Assembly (NCBI RefSeq): GCF_016937615.1
Contig: NZ_JAFHKI010000057.1
Coordinates: 1 to 44,321, forward strand
DNA: 44,321 nt
Direction: 5' to 3'
From: Pseudomonas lactucae
GTDB taxonomy: Bacteria; Pseudomonadota; Gammaproteobacteria; Pseudomonadales; Pseudomonadaceae
This document shows positions 25,005 to 34,368 of the stretch, in pieces. Position 1 is the stretch's first letter. Every line of letters begins with the position of its first letter. The notes under the pieces are model-generated. The model searched no databases. It saw nothing but the letters and a program-made list of their open reading frames with translations, and was not told the DNA's origin. Position numbers and translations under genes: made by a program.

Positions 25005-26159
25005 ATGAGAATCACAGCAGTCAACGTCCAGGTTTTTTCCTACCCGACCCGCCGCGCAGTGGACAGCGCCGGCCACGCTCACCCCGGTGACGTCACCCAG
25101 GCGCAGATGGCTTTGCTGCGCATCCAGACCGAAGATGGCCAGGAGGGTTATGCCTTTGGCGCGCCCGAGTTGATCCGCCCCTATGTGCTCGATGGTTTTG
25201 TGCGCAAAGTGCTGGTGGGACAAAACGCGTTTGACCGCGAGAAAATCTGGCACGACCTGGCGCATTGGCAGCGTGGCAGTGCCAGCCAGTTGACCGACCG
25301 CGCGCTGGCCCTGGTTGAACAGGCGCTGTGGGATTGGGCGGGGCGCAAACTGGGCGTGCCGGTGCACAAGTTGATCGGCGGGTTCCGCGACAAGGTGCCG
25401 GCCTACGGCTCGACCATGTGCGGCGATGAATTGCCCGGCGGCCTGGCCACTCCCGACGACTACGGCCGGTTCGCCGAAACTCTGGTGCAGCGCGGCTACA
25501 AGGCCATCAAATTGCACACCTGGATGCCGCCGGTGTCCTTCGCCCCGAGCCCGCGCATCGATGTCGCAGCCTGTGCGGCCGTGCGTGAAGCGGTCGGGCC
25601 GGACATCGCATTGATGCTCGATGGCTATCACTGGTACAGCCGCACCGAAGCGCTGTATATCGGGCGCGAGCTGGAGAAGCTCGACTTTGCCTGGTTCGAA
25701 GAGCCGATGATGGAGGAGTCCGCGGAGTCCTATGCCTGGCTTGCGGGGCAACTGGATATTCCGGTGTTGGGTCCGGAAACCCTGTCCGGCAAACACCTGA
25801 GCCGCGCCAGCTGGGTCAAGCACGATGTCTGCGATATCTTGCGTGCCGGTGTGGCGGGCGTCGGCGGCATTGCACCGTGCCTGAAGGTGGCGCATCTGGC
25901 CGAGTCGTTCGGCATGGATTGCGAGATCCATGGCAACGGCGCCGCCAACCTGGCGGTGGTCGGCGCTATCAAGAATTGCACCTGGTACGAGCGTGGCCTG
26001 CTGCACCCGTACCTGGACTACGACGAAGTTCCGGCCTACCTCAAGCGTCTTGTAGACCCTATGGATAACGACGGTTTTGTGCACCTGTCCGACCTGCCGG
26101 GGCTGGGTGAAGACATTGACTTCAACTACATCGAGACCAACACGCTTAACAGCTTCTGA
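25005..26159 (+). CDS. mandelate racemase/enolase-superfamily acid-sugar dehydratase
   Basis: This 384-residue enzyme has the enolase-superfamily capping domain followed by a TIM-barrel. Metal ligands are visible as D206 (MLDGYHWYSR), E232 (FAWFEEPMM) and E258 (VLGPETLSG), with the 26/26 spacing of mandelate racemase. H309 in CEIHGNGAANL and D277 in VCDILRAG can form the His-Asp base. The second-strand motif is KLH (K169, H171) rather than the common KxK. The family includes galactarate, glucarate and related acid-sugar dehydratases. With KdgD downstream, a product of 5-dehydro-4-deoxyglucarate is the best guess, hence galactarate- or glucarate-type dehydration. The ATG at 25005 (MRITAVNVQVF) is the family start. 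Confidence 0.85.
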   Translation: MRITAVNVQVFSYPTRRAVDSAGHAHPGDVTQAQMALLRIQTEDGQEGYAFGAPELIRPYVLDGFVRKVLVGQNAFDREKIWHDLAHWQRGSASQLTDRALALVEQALWDWAGRKLGVPVHKLIGGFRDKVPAYGSTMCGDELPGGLATPDDYGRFAETLVQRGYKAIKLHTWMPPVSFAPSPRIDVAACAAVREAVGPDIALMLDGYHWYSRTEALYIGRELEKLDFAWFEEPMMEESAESYAWLAGQLDIPVLGPETLSGKHLSRASWVKHDVCDILRAGVAGVGGIAPCLKVAHLAESFGMDCEIHGNGAANLAVVGAIKNCTWYERGLLHPYLDYDEVPAYLKRLVDPMDNDGFVHLSDLPGLGEDIDFNYIETNTLNSF

Positions 26160-26231
26160 CCTTTACACGGGTGGCTCGGCATGCGCCGGGCTGCCCAAGA
26201 GCCGTATAAATATAAAAAAGGCACTCGTGTT

Positions 26232-27842
26232 ATGACTATTTTCCCTTCGCTGTGGGCGCGGGTATTCGTCGCCGCCCTGGCTATCACTGCGGTACCTGCA
26301 AGCTTTGCCAAGACCCCGGCCGATCAGTTGATCGTCGGCATGAGCATGATCAACCTGCTGTCCCTGGACCCGGCGGCCGCCACCGGCCTGGACGTGTCGG
26401 AGATCAATGCCAACCTCTATGACATGTTGCTGGTGCAGGACGTCGCCCAGCCTGATCGCCTGGTGCCGGCGCTGGCCGAGCGCTGGCAGGTCAGCGATGA
26501 CCGCAAGACCCTGACCTTCAACCTGCGCGACGGCGTGAAATTCCAGTCCGGCAACGCCCTGAGCGCCGAAGACGTGGCCTGGTCGCTGCACCGCGTACTC
26601 AAACTCAACCTCGCCCTGGCGTCGACCTGGAAAGCCTACGGTTTCACCGCCGAAAACGTCGAGCGCTATATGCGCGCCACCGATGCCTCGACCTTCGTGA
26701 TCGAGCTGCCGCGACCTACCGATCCGCTGCTGGTGCTCAACACCCTGGCGACCTCGCCGAGCGCATTTATCCTCGACCGCAAAAAAGTCCTCGAACACCA
26801 GAAAAACAACGACATGGGCGCCGCCTGGCTGGTGACGCACGCGGCCGGCAGTGGCGCGTTCGTGCTCAACGACTGGCGCGCCAACGATGTGATCCTGATG
26901 AGCCGTTTCGACGGCTACTGGGGCGGCCCGGCCAAGCTCAAGCGCATCGTCATGCGCAACATGACCGAGTCGCAGTCGTTGCGCCTGATGATCGAGCGCG
27001 GTGACCTGGACATTGCCAAAGGCATGTCCGCGCCGGACATCGAAGCCCTGCAAAAAAGCGACAAGGTGCGCACCCAGACCCTGCAGCGCGGCACCCTGTA
27101 TTACGTGGCGCTGAGTGTGAAGCAGCCGATGTTTGCCGATGCGCGCGTGCGCAAGGCCGTGCGTTCGCTGATCGACTACCAGGGTATCAATCAGACGGTC
27201 ATGCCGCATTACGGCGTGATCAACCAACGCCCGATGCCGTTGGGTTTGGCTGCGCGCCTGCCCGATCCCGGCTATACGCTCAACGTTGAACAGGCCAAGG
27301 CCTGGCTGGTCGAAGCCGGCTACCCGAACGGCTTCAAGACCACCATCCGCGTGTTGGCCGAGCCGCCGTTCATCAACATTGCTTCCAACCTGCAGTCGAC
27401 CCTGGCCCAGGCCGGTATCCAGGCCAGCATCGTGACCGGCACCGGCAACCAGGTCTACGGCGCGATGCGTGAGCGCAGCTTCGACATCATCGTCGGGCGT
27501 GGCGGTGGCGGGGCGGAGCGTCATCCGCATTCCAGCCTGCGCACCCTGGTGTACAACCCGGATAACCGCGATGAGGCCAAGCTCACCAACTTCCAGGGCT
27601 GGCGCACCTCGTTCTACAGCCCTGAGCTGAACCGGTTGATCGAACAGGCGGAAGTCGAGCCCGATGCCGGCAAGCAACTGGCCCAGTACCGGGCTATCCA
27701 GGAGCAGGTCGATCAGCAAGTGGGCGCTATTTTGCCCGTCTCGCAAATGACCGACACCGTGGTGGTATACACCGACGTGGCCGACTTCCAGGGCCATACC
27801 GCTGCGACCACGCGCTACAAAGACGTCTACAAAAAGCGCTGA
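26232..27842 (+). CDS. Dpp/Opp-type ABC transporter substrate-binding protein 1
   Basis: This 536-residue periplasmic binding protein is of the SBP_bac_5 (DppA/OppA/NikA) family. The signal peptide is MTIFPSLWARVFVAALAITAVPASFA, cut before KTPADQ. Family segments are ALAERWQVSDDRKTLTFNLRDGVKFQSGNALSAEDVAWS near residue 85 and DPGYTLNVEQAKAWLVEAGYPNGF near 345. The start at 26232 puts the signal peptide at the N-terminus; the longer frame from 26181 does not. It is a close paralog of the second binding protein at 28948-30551, with the same mature N-terminus KTPADQLIVGMSM. In this cluster it probably binds a sugar acid or oligouronide rather than a peptide; that is inference. Confidence 0.88.
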   Translation: MTIFPSLWARVFVAALAITAVPASFAKTPADQLIVGMSMINLLSLDPAAATGLDVSEINANLYDMLLVQDVAQPDRLVPALAERWQVSDDRKTLTFNLRDGVKFQSGNALSAEDVAWSLHRVLKLNLALASTWKAYGFTAENVERYMRATDASTFVIELPRPTDPLLVLNTLATSPSAFILDRKKVLEHQKNNDMGAAWLVTHAAGSGAFVLNDWRANDVILMSRFDGYWGGPAKLKRIVMRNMTESQSLRLMIERGDLDIAKGMSAPDIEALQKSDKVRTQTLQRGTLYYVALSVKQPMFADARVRKAVRSLIDYQGINQTVMPHYGVINQRPMPLGLAARLPDPGYTLNVEQAKAWLVEAGYPNGFKTTIRVLAEPPFINIASNLQSTLAQAGIQASIVTGTGNQVYGAMRERSFDIIVGRGGGGAERHPHSSLRTLVYNPDNRDEAKLTNFQGWRTSFYSPELNRLIEQAEVEPDAGKQLAQYRAIQEQVDQQVGAILPVSQMTDTVVVYTDVADFQGHTAATTRYKDVYKKR

Positions 27843-27863
27843 TCGATTAATCAGGAGCTCACT

Positions 27864-28901
27864 ATGTTTGTTATGACTGCCTCTGTCATGGGCGCTCGCG
27901 CTTCCAATACCCTGCGGCGTACCGGCACGGTGCTGGTGACCTTGCTCGGCCTGTTGGCGCTGACCTTTATCATCGGTCGGGTCATGCCGCTGGACCCGGT
28001 GCTGGCCGTGGTGGGGCCGGACGCGGACGCGTCCACCTACGACCAGGTGTACCGTTCGATGGGCCTGGATAAACCGATATGGACCCAGTTCGGGCTTTAC
28101 CTCAACGACTTGCTCCACGGCGACTTCGGCAACGCGCTGTTGACCGGCCACCCGGTGCTGGACGACATCCTGCGCGTGTTCCCGGCGACCATCGAGCTGG
28201 CCACCCTGGCGATTCTGTTCGGCGTGCTCATCGGGTTGCCGCTGGGGGTGTGCGCGGCCAGTAACCAGGGGCGCCTCGGCGATCACGTCGCCCGGGTGAT
28301 CACCTTGTTCGGTTACTCCACGCCGATTTTCTGGCTGGGCATGATGGGCCTGCTGGTGTTCTACGCCTGGCTCGGTTGGGCCGGTGGAGCAGGGCGCATC
28401 GACCTGGCCTATGACGGCATGGTGCCCGAGGTCACCGGCCTGCTGCTGATCGACACCAGCCTGGCGCGCGACTGGGAAGCCTTCGCCAGCGCCTTGCGCC
28501 ACATCGTGCTGCCGGCACTGATCCTGGGCCTTAACTCAGTGGCGTACATCAGCCGCATGACCCGCAGCTTCATGCTGGAGCAACTGTCCCAGGAGTACAT
28601 CATCACCGCGCGGGTCAAGGGTTTGTCCCGTCGCCAAGTGGTGTGGGGGCATGCGTTTCGCAACATCCTCGTGCAGTTGCTGACGGTGGTGGCGCTGGCG
28701 TACGGCTCGCTGCTGGAAGGCGCGGTGCTGATCGAGACGGTGTTCGCCTGGCCGGGGTTCGGCCAGTACCTGACCAGCAGCCTGATGCTCGGTGACATGA
28801 ATGCGGTGATGGGCTGTGTGCTGGTGATCGGCTTGATTTTCGTCGCGCTCAACCTGATCAGCGACGCCTTGTACAAGGTGTTCGACCCACGCACCCGCTG
28901 A
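27864..28901 (+). CDS. ABC transporter permease, DppB-like
   Basis: This 345-residue inner-membrane permease has six predicted membrane segments, the first at LVTLLGLLALTFIIGRVMPLDPV. The TM2-TM3 domain contains the EAA-like coupling loop SQEYIITARVKGLSRRQVVWGHAFRNI, which docks on the ATPases. The large periplasmic loop after TM1 is normal for DppB/OppB proteins. AGGAG sits eight bases before the ATG at 27864, and the gene follows the first binding-protein gene by 21 bp. It pairs with the DppC-like permease at 30584 to form the transmembrane channel. Confidence 0.92.
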   Translation: MFVMTASVMGARASNTLRRTGTVLVTLLGLLALTFIIGRVMPLDPVLAVVGPDADASTYDQVYRSMGLDKPIWTQFGLYLNDLLHGDFGNALLTGHPVLDDILRVFPATIELATLAILFGVLIGLPLGVCAASNQGRLGDHVARVITLFGYSTPIFWLGMMGLLVFYAWLGWAGGAGRIDLAYDGMVPEVTGLLLIDTSLARDWEAFASALRHIVLPALILGLNSVAYISRMTRSFMLEQLSQEYIITARVKGLSRRQVVWGHAFRNILVQLLTVVALAYGSLLEGAVLIETVFAWPGFGQYLTSSLMLGDMNAVMGCVLVIGLIFVALNLISDALYKVFDPRTR

Positions 28902-28947
28902 TGCGCAACGCAGTACCGATAAAACTAATAAGAAGAAGGATTTTTTC

Positions 28948-30551
28948 ATGACATTTTCGAAACTGCACCTTGGCCTGTTCGCGGCCGCACTCACCCTCGG
29001 GCCGATGACCCTGGCCCACGCCAAGACCCCGGCCGATCAACTGATCGTCGGCATGAGCATGGTCAACCTGTTCTCCATCGACCCGGCCAACGCACCCGGC
29101 CTGGATGCGTCCGGCGTCAACGCCAACCTCTACGACACGCTGATCAAGCGCGACCAGGGCAACCCGGAAAAACACCTGCCGCAGTTGGCCGAACGCTGGG
29201 ACATCAGCGAGGACGGCAAGCAGGTGACGTTCCACCTGCGCCAGGATGTGAAGTTCCATTCGGGCAACCCGCTGACTGCCGAAGACGTGGCGTGGTCGCT
29301 GTACCGCGTGATGAAGCTCAACTTCGGTCTGGCCACCACTTGGAAGGCCTACGGCTACAGCGTCGACAACATTCAATCGCTGATCCGCGCCACCGACACC
29401 CACACCCTGGTGATCGACCTGCCGCAGACCATGGACCCGCTGCTGCTGGTGGACTCCCTGGCGATCTCGCCCAGCGCCGTGGTGGTGGACCGCAAGACTG
29501 CGCTGGCGCATGAAAAAAATGCTGACCTGGGTGCCGGTTGGCTGGTGACGAACGAGGCGGGCAGTGGCCCGTTCGTGCTGAGCAAATGGAGCGCCAACGA
29601 CTCGCTGCTGCTGACCCGTTTCGACGGTTACTGGGGCGCGCGGCCAAGCTCAAGCGCGTGGTGGTGCGGCACATGACCGAATCCCAGTCGCTGCGCCTGA
29701 TGCTTGAGCGCGGCGACCTTGACCTGGCCTATGGCATGGCCGCGCCGGACATTCGCGCCATCGATGGCTCGGACAAGATCCAGGTGCAGTCACTGCCGCG
29801 CGGGACGATGTACTACGTGGCGATGAGCATGAAGCAAGCCGAGTTTGCCAAGCCCCAGGTGCGTGAAGCAGTGCGCAACCTGATCGACTACAAGGGCTTG
29901 GATGAGCAGGTGATGCCGTACTACGGCAAGCTTAATCAGCAACCGATGCAGCTGGGGTTGCAAGCGCGCTTGCCGGACCCGGGTTATCACATGGATGTGA
30001 CCAAGGCGAAAAAGCTGCTTGCCGAGGCGGGCTATCCCAACGGTTTCAATACCACCATTCGCACCTTGTCAGAGCCGCCGTTCATTGATATCGCCGCGCG
30101 CCTGCAAGCGACACTGGCCGAAGGCGGGATCAAAGCCAGCATCGTCACCGGCACCGGCAACCAGGTGTACGGCGCAATGCGTGCGCGCAATTTCGAGATC
30201 ATCGTGGCGCGGGGTGCCGAGCGTTATCCGCACCCGTATTTCAGCCTGCGGACCTTCGCCTACAACCCCAACAACAGCGACGACGCCGGCTTGCCGAACT
30301 TCCAGGGCTGGCGCGCTTCGTTCTTCAACCCGCAACTCAACAGCCTGATCGACCAGGCCGGGGTCAGCCGCGACCCGGCGCAGCGCATCAGCCTGTACCA
30401 CCAGGCGCAGAACCTCTACGACCAGCAGGTGGGGCCGATCCTGATGATCTCGCAGATGACCGACACCGTGGTCAGCGCGGCCGACGTCAAGGGTTTCAGT
30501 GGTGACGATGCCGAGGCCACCCGTTACCTGGGTGTCTACAAGCAGCGTTGA
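28948..30551 (+). pseudogene. Dpp/Opp-type substrate-binding protein 2, frameshifted
   Basis: This second SBP_bac_5 gene sits between the two permease genes. It has a signal peptide (MTFSKLHLGLFAAALTLGPMTLAHA, then KTPADQLIVGMSMVNLFSIDP). The frame breaks at about 29637-29644: FDGYWGA is followed in the next frame by AKLKRVVVRHMTESQSLRLML. In paralog 1 the same place reads FDGYWGGPAKLKRIVMRNMTESQ. One missing C in the run GCGCGCGG restores about 534 residues. No other damage is visible, so an assembly indel is likely. If real, the truncated 242-residue product would lack the second lobe, leaving paralog 1 as the only receptor. Confidence 0.88.
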
Positions 30552-30583
30552 GTGCTTCCACAATTCACACAGAGAAGATGCTT

Positions 30584-31501
30584 ATGAATGCCAACCTGTC
30601 TTCCATAGAGTCGGCGGCGAAGCGCCCGGTGGATCGTACGCCAGGCTCCAGCTTTGACGCCTTTTGCAAGAGCAGCCTGCGGGTGTTGCGGCATTTGTTG
30701 CGCAACCCCATGACCCTGGCGGGCCTGCTGGTGGCGTTGCTGTTGGTGGTGGTCGCGGCCTTCGCGCCGTGGATCGCCACCCACGACCCGGTGGCGCAAA
30801 ACCTCGCCAACGCCTTGCAGGCACCGGGCGCGGCGCACTGGTTCGGCACCGATGAATATGGCCGGGATATTTTCAGTCGCCTGGTCTACGGCTCGCGCAT
30901 CACCCTGTACATCATTGGCCTGGTTACGGTGATTGTCGGGCCTATCGGGCTGTTTATCGGCACGGTGTCGGGCTATTTCGGCGGGGCGGTGGACACGGTG
31001 TTCATGCGCTTGACCGATATCTTCATCTCCTTCCCCAGCCTGGTGCTGGCGCTGGCGTTCATCGCCGCCCTGGGCCCCGGCCTGGAGCACGCGGTGGTGG
31101 CGATTGCCTTGACCTCCTGGCCGCCGATTGCGCGGCTGGCGCGGGCCGAAACCCTGTCGCTGCGCAATGCCGATTTTGTCGTCGCGGTGGAGCTGCAAGG
31201 CGCGTCGCCGGCGCGGATTATCCTGCGCCACATCGTGCCGATGTGCCTGTCGTCGGTGATCATCCGCCTGACCATGAACATGGCCGGGATCATCCTGACC
31301 GCCGCGGCCCTGGGCTTTCTCGGCCTGGGCGCCCAGGCGCCGCTGCCGGAATGGGGCGCGATGATCTCCACCGGTCGACGCTACATGCTCGAATGCTGGT
31401 GGCTGGTGGCGGTACCCGGGGCGGCGATCATGCTGGTCAGCCTGGCCTTCAACCTGTTGGGCGATGGCCTGCGGGACATCCTTGATCCGCGCAGCGAATA
31501 A
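30584..31501 (+). CDS. ABC transporter permease, DppC-like
   Basis: This 305-residue permease has an N-terminal OppC-type cytoplasmic segment (LRHLLRNPMTLAGLLVALLLVVVAAFAPWIATHDPV) followed by five more membrane segments. Typical DppC sequences are HWFGTDEYGRDIFSRLVYGSRITL near residue 85, LTDIFISFPSLVLALAFIAALG, and the coupling loop ADFVVAVELQGASPARIILRHIVP. The ATG at 30584 is six bases after AGAGAAG, better spaced than the ATG at 30578. It follows the second binding-protein gene by 32 bp and is the partner of the DppB-like protein. Confidence 0.92.
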   Translation: MNANLSSIESAAKRPVDRTPGSSFDAFCKSSLRVLRHLLRNPMTLAGLLVALLLVVVAAFAPWIATHDPVAQNLANALQAPGAAHWFGTDEYGRDIFSRLVYGSRITLYIIGLVTVIVGPIGLFIGTVSGYFGGAVDTVFMRLTDIFISFPSLVLALAFIAALGPGLEHAVVAIALTSWPPIARLARAETLSLRNADFVVAVELQGASPARIILRHIVPMCLSSVIIRLTMNMAGIILTAAALGFLGLGAQAPLPEWGAMISTGRRYMLECWWLVAVPGAAIMLVSLAFNLLGDGLRDILDPRSE

Positions 31502-31517
31502 TCGGAGGAACACCTTT

Positions 31518-32357
31518 ATGTCCGCCATCAAACTGAATGTCGAAGGGCTGAATGTGCGCTTCGTCAGTGGCCAGAAAGAAACCCACGCCGTGCGCGATGT
31601 GTCCTTCACCCTGGGTCGGGAGAAACTGGCGATTGTCGGTGAGTCCGGTTCGGGTAAATCCACGGTGGGGCGCAGCCTGCTCAAGCTGCATCCGCCCAGC
31701 GCGAAAATCACCGCCAAGGCCATGGCGTTTGGCGAAGTGGACTTGCTGTCGGCCAGCGAAAAGGCCATGCAGAAGATCCGTGGCCAGCGCATCTCGATGA
31801 TCATGCAAGACCCCAAGTACTCGTTGAACCCGGTGGTCAAGGTGGGCGATCAGATTGCCGAAGCCTACCTGGCCCACCACAAGGCCAGCCGCGGCGATGC
31901 GCGCGAGCGTGTGTTGCAGATGCTCGAACAGGTGCACATCCGCGACCCGCAACGGGTCTACAACCTGTACCCCCACGAAGTGTCCGGCGGCATGGGCCAG
32001 CGCATCATGATCGCGATGATGGTGATCACCCGTCCCGAAGTGATCATCGCCGACGAGCCCACCTCGGCGCTGGATGTCTCGGTGCGCCAGCAAGTGCTCA
32101 ACGTGCTGGAAGAGCTGGTAGACCAGCAGCAGATGGGGCTGATTTTTGTCAGTCACGACCTCAACCTGGTGCGCAACTACTGCGACCGCGTGCTGGTGAT
32201 GTATGCCGGGCGCGTCGTCGAATCCCTGGCCGCCTGCGACCTGCAGTACGCCGAGCATCCCTATACCCGTGGCCTGCTGGCCGCACTGCCGAGCATGGAC
32301 AACCGCCGCGTGCACCTGCCGGTGCTCAAGCGCGACCCGCTCTGGCTGACCCAATAA
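31518..32357 (+). CDS. ABC transporter ATP-binding protein, DppD-like
   Basis: This 279-residue ATPase has Walker A GESGSGKST (41-49), the Q-loop MQDPKYSLNP (96-105), signature VSGGMGQR (155-162), Walker B VIIADEPTSALD (175-186) and the H-loop FVSHDLN. It ends LKRDPLWLTQ soon after the PYTRGLLAALPS element. It thus lacks most of the C-terminal oligopeptide-transporter extension of ordinary DppD (about 330 residues). GGAGG is eight bases upstream of the ATG at 31518, and the gene follows the DppC-like stop by 16 bp. It energises uptake as a heterodimer with the next gene's product. Confidence 0.92.
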   Translation: MSAIKLNVEGLNVRFVSGQKETHAVRDVSFTLGREKLAIVGESGSGKSTVGRSLLKLHPPSAKITAKAMAFGEVDLLSASEKAMQKIRGQRISMIMQDPKYSLNPVVKVGDQIAEAYLAHHKASRGDARERVLQMLEQVHIRDPQRVYNLYPHEVSGGMGQRIMIAMMVITRPEVIIADEPTSALDVSVRQQVLNVLEELVDQQQMGLIFVSHDLNLVRNYCDRVLVMYAGRVVESLAACDLQYAEHPYTRGLLAALPSMDNRRVHLPVLKRDPLWLTQ

Positions 32358-32368
32358 GGAACCTGACC

Positions 32369-33145
32369 ATGCCCATGATCCAAGCACACGCCTTGAACCT
32401 GAGCTTCGGCACAGGCGCCGCCATCAACCAGGTGCTGCACGATGTGAGCCTGAGTGTCGCCGACGGTGAATCGTTCGGCCTGGTGGGGGAGTCCGGCTCG
32501 GGCAAGACCACTGTGTTGCGCTGCCTGGCCGGGCAGTACCGACACTGGAGCGGCGCGCTGAGCATTGCCGGCGCGCCGTTGCAGCACAAGATTCCCAAGG
32601 CGCATTTTCGCAAGGTGCAAATGGTCTTCCAGGACCCCTACGGCTCCCTGCATCCCAGGCACACCATCGACACCGCACTGCGTGAGCCGCTGATTATCCA
32701 CGGGGTAGGGGACAGGGATGATCGTATCAACGAGATCCTGCTCAAGGTCGGCCTGAACGATAGCTTCCGCTTCCGCTATCCGCACCAGTTGTCCGGTGGG
32801 CAGCGCCAGCGCGTGGCGATTGCGCGGGCGTTGATCCTGGAGCCACGTGTGTTGCTGCTGGATGAGCCGACCTCGGCGCTGGACGTGTCGGTGCAGGCCG
32901 AAATCCTTAACTTGCTGGCGGACCTGCGCCAGCGCGAGAAACTCACCTATCTGCTGGTCACCCATGACCTGGGGGTGGTCACCCACTTGTGTGATCGGGT
33001 GGCGGTGATGCAGCACGGCAGGATCGTCGAGTTGCTCGACTGTCAGGCGCTGAGCCAGGACCTGGCCGCTCACGACTACACACGCATGCTGGTGCAGGCC
33101 AGCCGAGACTTCAGTCAGGCGTCGGAGCGGCGTCGCGTAGGCTAA
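32369..33145 (+). CDS. ABC transporter ATP-binding protein, DppF-like
   Basis: This 258-residue second ATPase of the transporter has Walker A GESGSGKTT (40-48), Q-loop FQDPYGSLHPRHT, signature LSGGQRQR (141-148), Walker B VLLLDEPTSALD (161-172) and H-loop LLVTHDLGVV. It is short for DppF because it lacks the C-terminal extension. AAGGA is nine bases upstream of the ATG at 32369. It is the last gene of the transporter operon; operator-like motifs begin 10 bp after its stop. Confidence 0.92.
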   Translation: MPMIQAHALNLSFGTGAAINQVLHDVSLSVADGESFGLVGESGSGKTTVLRCLAGQYRHWSGALSIAGAPLQHKIPKAHFRKVQMVFQDPYGSLHPRHTIDTALREPLIIHGVGDRDDRINEILLKVGLNDSFRFRYPHQLSGGQRQRVAIARALILEPRVLLLDEPTSALDVSVQAEILNLLADLRQREKLTYLLVTHDLGVVTHLCDRVAVMQHGRIVELLDCQALSQDLAAHDYTRMLVQASRDFSQASERRRVG

Positions 33146-33154
33146 AAATGCATA

Positions 33155-33187
33155 GTCATCGTACGACTTTGTATTGGTCGTACGAAT
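33155..33187. promoter_or_regulatory. paired GntR-type operator candidates upstream of kdgD
   Basis: GTCATCGTACGAC (33155-33167) is the reverse complement of GTCGTACGATGAC, an exact match to the motif GT(T/C)GTACGATGAC. A second core, GGTCGTACGAA, follows at 33177-33187. Their TCGTACGA centres are 20 bp apart, about two helical turns. They lie between the transporter operon end and kdgD, about 150 bp before its start. Confidence 0.6.
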
Positions 33188-33275
33188 TTTATTTCGTTAT
33201 TTCCTCATATTTTGCTAGGTATTATCCCGAAAGCTCCATCGCGTGCGTTTAGGCGGTAGCTTTAATAATAGTGTA

Positions 33276-33288
33276 GTTGTACGATGAC
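33276..33288. promoter_or_regulatory. GntR-type operator candidate proximal to kdgD
   Basis: GTTGTACGATGAC is identical to the site before the dehydratase (24928-24940). It is 48 bp upstream of the kdgD ATG. With the pair at 33155-33187 it could allow looping by a GntR dimer. Confidence 0.65.
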
Positions 33289-33336
33289 TTACCTCTTAAG
33301 GTATTCCATTCATTTTCGATGTGAGGTTTGCGAACC

Positions 33337-34248
33337 ATGACGCCACAAGAACTAAAAACAGTCCTGTCTTCCGGCTTGCTCTCGTTCCCGGTGACCGACT
33401 TTGACGCCGCCGGCGACTTCCGCGCCGACACCTACGCCCGTCGTCTTGAGTGGCTGGCGCCCTACGGCGCCAGCGCACTGTTCGCGGCCGGCGGCACCGG
33501 GGAGTTCTTCTCTCTGGAGGCCAAGGAATACACGCAGATCATCAAAACGGCCGTGGACACCTGCAAAGGCCAGGTGCCGATCCTCGCCGGTGCCGGTGGC
33601 CCCACGCGCCAAGCCATCGCTTACGCCCAGGAAGCAGAGCGCCTGGGTGCCGCCGGTATTCTGTTGATGCCGCATTACCTCACCGAAGCCAGCCAGAAGG
33701 GCCTGGTGGCGCATGTGGAGCAAGTGTGCAATTCGGTGGATTTCGGTGTGGTGGTGTACAACCGCAACCTGTGCCGTCTCAACGCCGACAGCCTGGAACA
33801 GTTGGCCGAGCGCTGCCCGAACCTCATCGGCTTCAAGGACGGCATTGGTGAAGTCGAATCGATGGTCAGCATCCGTCGCCGCCTCGGCGACCGCCTGACC
33901 TACCTGGGTGGCCTGCCGACCGCCGAAGTGTATGCCGCCGCCTATAAAGCCCTCGGCGTGCCGGTGTATTCCTCGGCGGTGTTCAATTTCATCCCGAAAA
34001 CCGCGATGGATTTCTACCACGCCGTGGCCGCTGACGACCACGCCACGGTGGGCCGCTTGATCGATGATTTCTTCCTGCCGTACCTGGCCATTCGTAACCG
34101 GTGCGAAGGCTACGGCGTGAGCATCGTCAAGGCCGGTGCGCGCCTGGTGGGGCATGACGCCGGCCCGGTGCGCGCGCCACTGACCGATCTGCTGCCGGAC
34201 GAGGTGGAACAACTGGCGGTACTGATCGAGGCCCTCGGCGCCCAGTAA
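33337..34248 (+). CDS. kdgD: 5-dehydro-4-deoxyglucarate dehydratase KdgD
   Basis: This class I aldolase-fold enzyme of the DapA superfamily dehydrates and decarboxylates 5-dehydro-4-deoxy-D-glucarate to 2-oxoglutarate semialdehyde. The 303 residues match the family. The GGTGE loop is at 52-56, Tyr141 in VVVYNRN and the Schiff-base Lys167 in [17 protein letters not shown] 33337 follows GTGAGG; an earlier TTG adds three residues. It is the step after galactarate/glucarate-type dehydration. The semialdehyde dehydrogenase that would finish the route to 2-oxoglutarate is not recognised in this window. Confidence 0.93.
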   Translation: MTPQELKTVLSSGLLSFPVTDFDAAGDFRADTYARRLEWLAPYGASALFAAGGTGEFFSLEAKEYTQIIKTAVDTCKGQVPILAGAGGPTRQAIAYAQEAERLGAAGILLMPHYLTEASQKGLVAHVEQVCNSVDFGVVVYNRNLCRLNADSLEQLAERCPNLIGFKDGIGEVESMVSIRRRLGDRLTYLGGLPTAEVYAAAYKALGVPVYSSAVFNFIPKTAMDFYHAVAADDHATVGRLIDDFFLPYLAIRNRCEGYGVSIVKAGARLVGHDAGPVRAPLTDLLPDEVEQLAVLIEALGAQ

Positions 34249-34268
34249 GGCGCTCGCCAGGATCACCT

Positions 34269-34322
34269 GTGGGAGCTGTCGACATGTCATCGGCTGACGC
34301 GCCAACGCTCGACAGCTCCCAC
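34269..34322. terminator. long perfect inverted repeat between kdgD and the GH28 gene
   Basis: GTGGGAGCTGTCGA (34269-34282) and TCGACAGCTCCCAC (34309-34322) form a perfect 14-bp stem with a 26-base loop. It looks like a Pseudomonas intergenic repeat of the GTGGGAGC type and probably limits read-through from kdgD. No T-run follows. Confidence 0.65.
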
Positions 34323-34368
34323 CTGCCACCTGCCTCGGTGTGATGACCGGCAAAACAAGGAGAACAAT

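Noticed and set aside
26163..28502. Minus-strand open frame of 779 codons opposite the transporter genes
   Set aside because: The plus strand carries an unmistakable binding protein and permease here; the minus frame has a low-complexity shadow composition.
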